Source of the DNA: an uncultured Acetobacter sp.
GTDB lineage: Bacteria; Pseudomonadota; Alphaproteobacteria; Acetobacterales; Acetobacteraceae
Direction: 5' to 3'
DNA: 8,614 bases
NCBI RefSeq assembly: GCF_937875265.1
Contig: NZ_CALLXM010000084.1
Coordinates: 1-8,614 of the forward strand
This document shows positions 7,701-8,614 of this stretch, one piece after another. A model generated the notes under the pieces. That model worked only from the letters and a program-made list of their open reading frames with translations, was not told where the DNA came from and ran no database searches. The translations under genes were made by a program, and so were the position numbers. How positions within the stretch are numbered: position 1 is the stretch's first letter; every line of letters begins with the position of its first letter.

Positions 7701-7705
7701 TCAAA
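7680..7705 (+). repeat. right 26-bp recombination-type site upstream of the recombinase
   Basis: Read on the + strand this is TTTGCGTAAATC, AG, GATTTAATCAAA. The two 12-bp arms match at 10 of 12 positions in inverted comparison, with a perfect inner dyad TAAATC-AG-GATTTA. Two 12-bp half-sites around a 2-bp core is the known geometry of crossover sites for Hin/Gin-type serine invertases. It lies about 40 bp before the recombinase start codon, the usual position of a cognate site, where binding could also autoregulate the gene. It is the inverted partner of 7545-7570. A plain repressor operator is the main alternative. Confidence 0.7.
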
Positions 7706-7743
7706 CAAATATCACGATAAGATGCCCCTTTCCTGCAAAGTAA

Positions 7744-8364
7744 ATGGGTGTTACGTGGGTCAGAAAATTAGGGTATGCACGGGTCAGAACAGTGGGACAG
7801 ACCCTTGATATACAAGTGAAAAATTTAAAAGAATTTGGGTGCGTAAAAATTTACCGCGAAGAAGCGAGCGGTGCGAATGCCGAGCGTTCACAGCTCAAAA
7901 AGCTGATTACCTCGCTTACTGAAGGTGACGTCGTGGTTGTTACCCGTATCGATAGACTCGCGCGCAGTACTTTCGATCTCTTTTCTATAGTTAAAGACAT
8001 TACGAATAAAAAGTCACAGTTTCATTCAATAGCTGAACCGTGGACTGATACGAGCACCAGCACCGGACGACTAATGCTTGCTGTGCTCGGTGGCCTTGCG
8101 GACGTCGAACGGGATCTGATCAGAACCAGAACATCCGAAGGCCGCGTTAGAGCCATCCAGCTGGGGAAGCAGATGGGACGACCATCCAGACTGACCACCG
8201 CGCAAAAACGAGAAATCAGAGTAAAAAGACAAAACGGAACGACTCTCAAGTCTTTGGCAACAACCTATGGACTCAGTAAAAGTGCTGTTTCCCGAATTGC
8301 CCGGTCTCATGATACAAGGGAAATGACGACAAAATTTCCATCTGATACCCATGGTGATACATGA
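7744..8364 (+). CDS. serine recombinase (resolvase/invertase family) lacking the catalytic serine
   Basis: A 206-residue small serine recombinase; active members cut DNA at a 2-bp core through a phosphoserine link and invert or delete the segment between sites. The catalytic domain (about 9-135) keeps GYARV (10-14), an Arg at 48 near the usual active-site Arg, RIDRLARS (68-75, with Asp70, Arg71 and Arg74) and the E-helix GRLMLAVLGGLADVERDLI (108-126). GRPSRLT (145-151) leads to a helix-turn-helix at about 167-187. The catalytic Ser of the RVST motif is Arg15 here (codon AGA at 7786-7788), predicting a protein that binds DNA but cannot cut. ATG 7744 is the only in-frame ATG and has no clear Shine-Dalgarno; the extra residues MGVTWV are atypical. 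It is divergent from the Hint gene, with candidate target sites between them. It is otherwise full length, so it may be recently inactivated or retained as a binding protein. Confidence 0.9.
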   Translation: MGVTWVRKLGYARVRTVGQTLDIQVKNLKEFGCVKIYREEASGANAERSQLKKLITSLTEGDVVVVTRIDRLARSTFDLFSIVKDITNKKSQFHSIAEPWTDTSTSTGRLMLAVLGGLADVERDLIRTRTSEGRVRAIQLGKQMGRPSRLTTAQKREIRVKRQNGTTLKSLATTYGLSKSAVSRIARSHDTREMTTKFPSDTHGDT

Positions 8365-8390
8365 AATGCTTTCAATAAACTTAAATATGA

Positions 8391-8614
8391 ATCGTAATTC
8401 TGCCCCATGTTGAAGATTTTTATGGTGAACCGTTAGGACTTAATGGAAGGCTTCAGAGAGTGTCTGGCCCGCCGTCTTCCTATTATGAGAACCATTATGG
8501 CGCTGTCCCACCACCCCTACCTGAAAGTGGAGTGTATCTGGATGACATCACAGCCTTGCACTCTCTGCAATGGCCTCTCTGGGGAGGCAGAAAAACGGCT
8601 GTCGCGCTGTCAGC
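8391..8614 (+). CDS. unrecognised open frame, no normal start, truncated by window end
   Basis: This frame follows TGA 8388-8390 and stays open to the window edge, about 74 codons. It reads like real protein: PHVEDFYGEPLGLNGRL, then SSYYENHYGAVPPPLPESG, then VYLDDITALHSLQWPLWGG. There is no ATG at its beginning; the first GTG is at 8457. A nearby ATG at 8387 is in another frame and meets a stop after eight codons, so a small indel or loss of the 5' end is possible. A competing frame from ATG 8443 is also open but less protein-like. I recognise no family. It lies about 25 bp after the recombinase, so it could be a displaced gene fragment. Confidence 0.35.
   Translation, partial: MVILPHVEDFYGEPLGLNGRLQRVSGPPSSYYENHYGAVPPPLPESGVYLDDITALHSLQWPLWGGRKTAVALS

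Noticed and set aside
7545..7705. Tn3-type res site with several subsites
   Set aside because: Only two sites are seen, in opposite orientation with asymmetric AG cores, and there is no transposase. Inversion architecture fits better, although a res-like regulatory role cannot be excluded.
7758..7789. Direct repeat GGGTCAGAA (7758-7766 and 7781-7789) near the recombinase start
   Set aside because: It is nine bases only and the second copy encodes the conserved motif region; coincidence is likely.
7792..8511. GTGGGACAG (7792-7800) and CTGTCCCAC (8503-8511) as possible IS terminal inverted repeats
   Set aside because: Identity is only 9 bp and does not extend. No transposase lies between them and the left copy is inside the recombinase coding region.
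8443..8614. Open frame from ATG 8443 to the window end
   Set aside because: Its AGGA is only 4 nt from the ATG, and its translation (MEGFRECLARRLP...) looks less protein-like than the overlapping frame at 8391.

Overview
The window looks like a chromosomal accessory region of an acetic acid bacterium (Acetobacteraceae). That assignment is inferred from three things: moderately high GC in the left two thirds, a Hint_2 (hedgehog/intein-type) protein of the kind common in this family, and a serine recombinase whose conserved stretches resemble those of Acetobacteraceae resolvases/invertases. No rRNA, tRNA, CRISPR array or intact insertion sequence was seen.

Left part (1-5690): a GT1/GT28-type glycosyltransferase on the + strand converges on a large single-module non-ribosomal peptide synthetase (NRPS) on the - strand. 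The NRPS has EntF-like C-A-T-TE order. Its adenylation pocket reads DILQLGVIWK, one position from a known glycine code. About 300 bp without a convincing gene separate the two 3' ends. They may belong to one small-molecule pathway, but only proximity suggests it.

Right part (5690-8614) is visibly AT-richer. A Hint-domain protein on the - strand ends in a strong intrinsic terminator just before the NRPS. Its 5' end faces a divergently transcribed serine recombinase. The main discovery candidate lies between them: two 26-bp sites in inverted orientation, 21/26 identical with an exact 14-bp shared core. Each is built as two 12-bp half-sites around an AG dinucleotide. One abuts the Hint start codon and the other lies just upstream of the recombinase. 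This is the architecture of a serine-invertase switch, here enclosing a 133-bp segment in the Hint leader/promoter region. The adjacent recombinase carries Arg in place of the catalytic Ser (RVRT for RVST). The switch may therefore be locked, driven in trans, or used only as a DNA-binding site.

The last 220 bp hold an open frame without a normal start that runs off the window. It may be a gene fragment and I do not recognise it.
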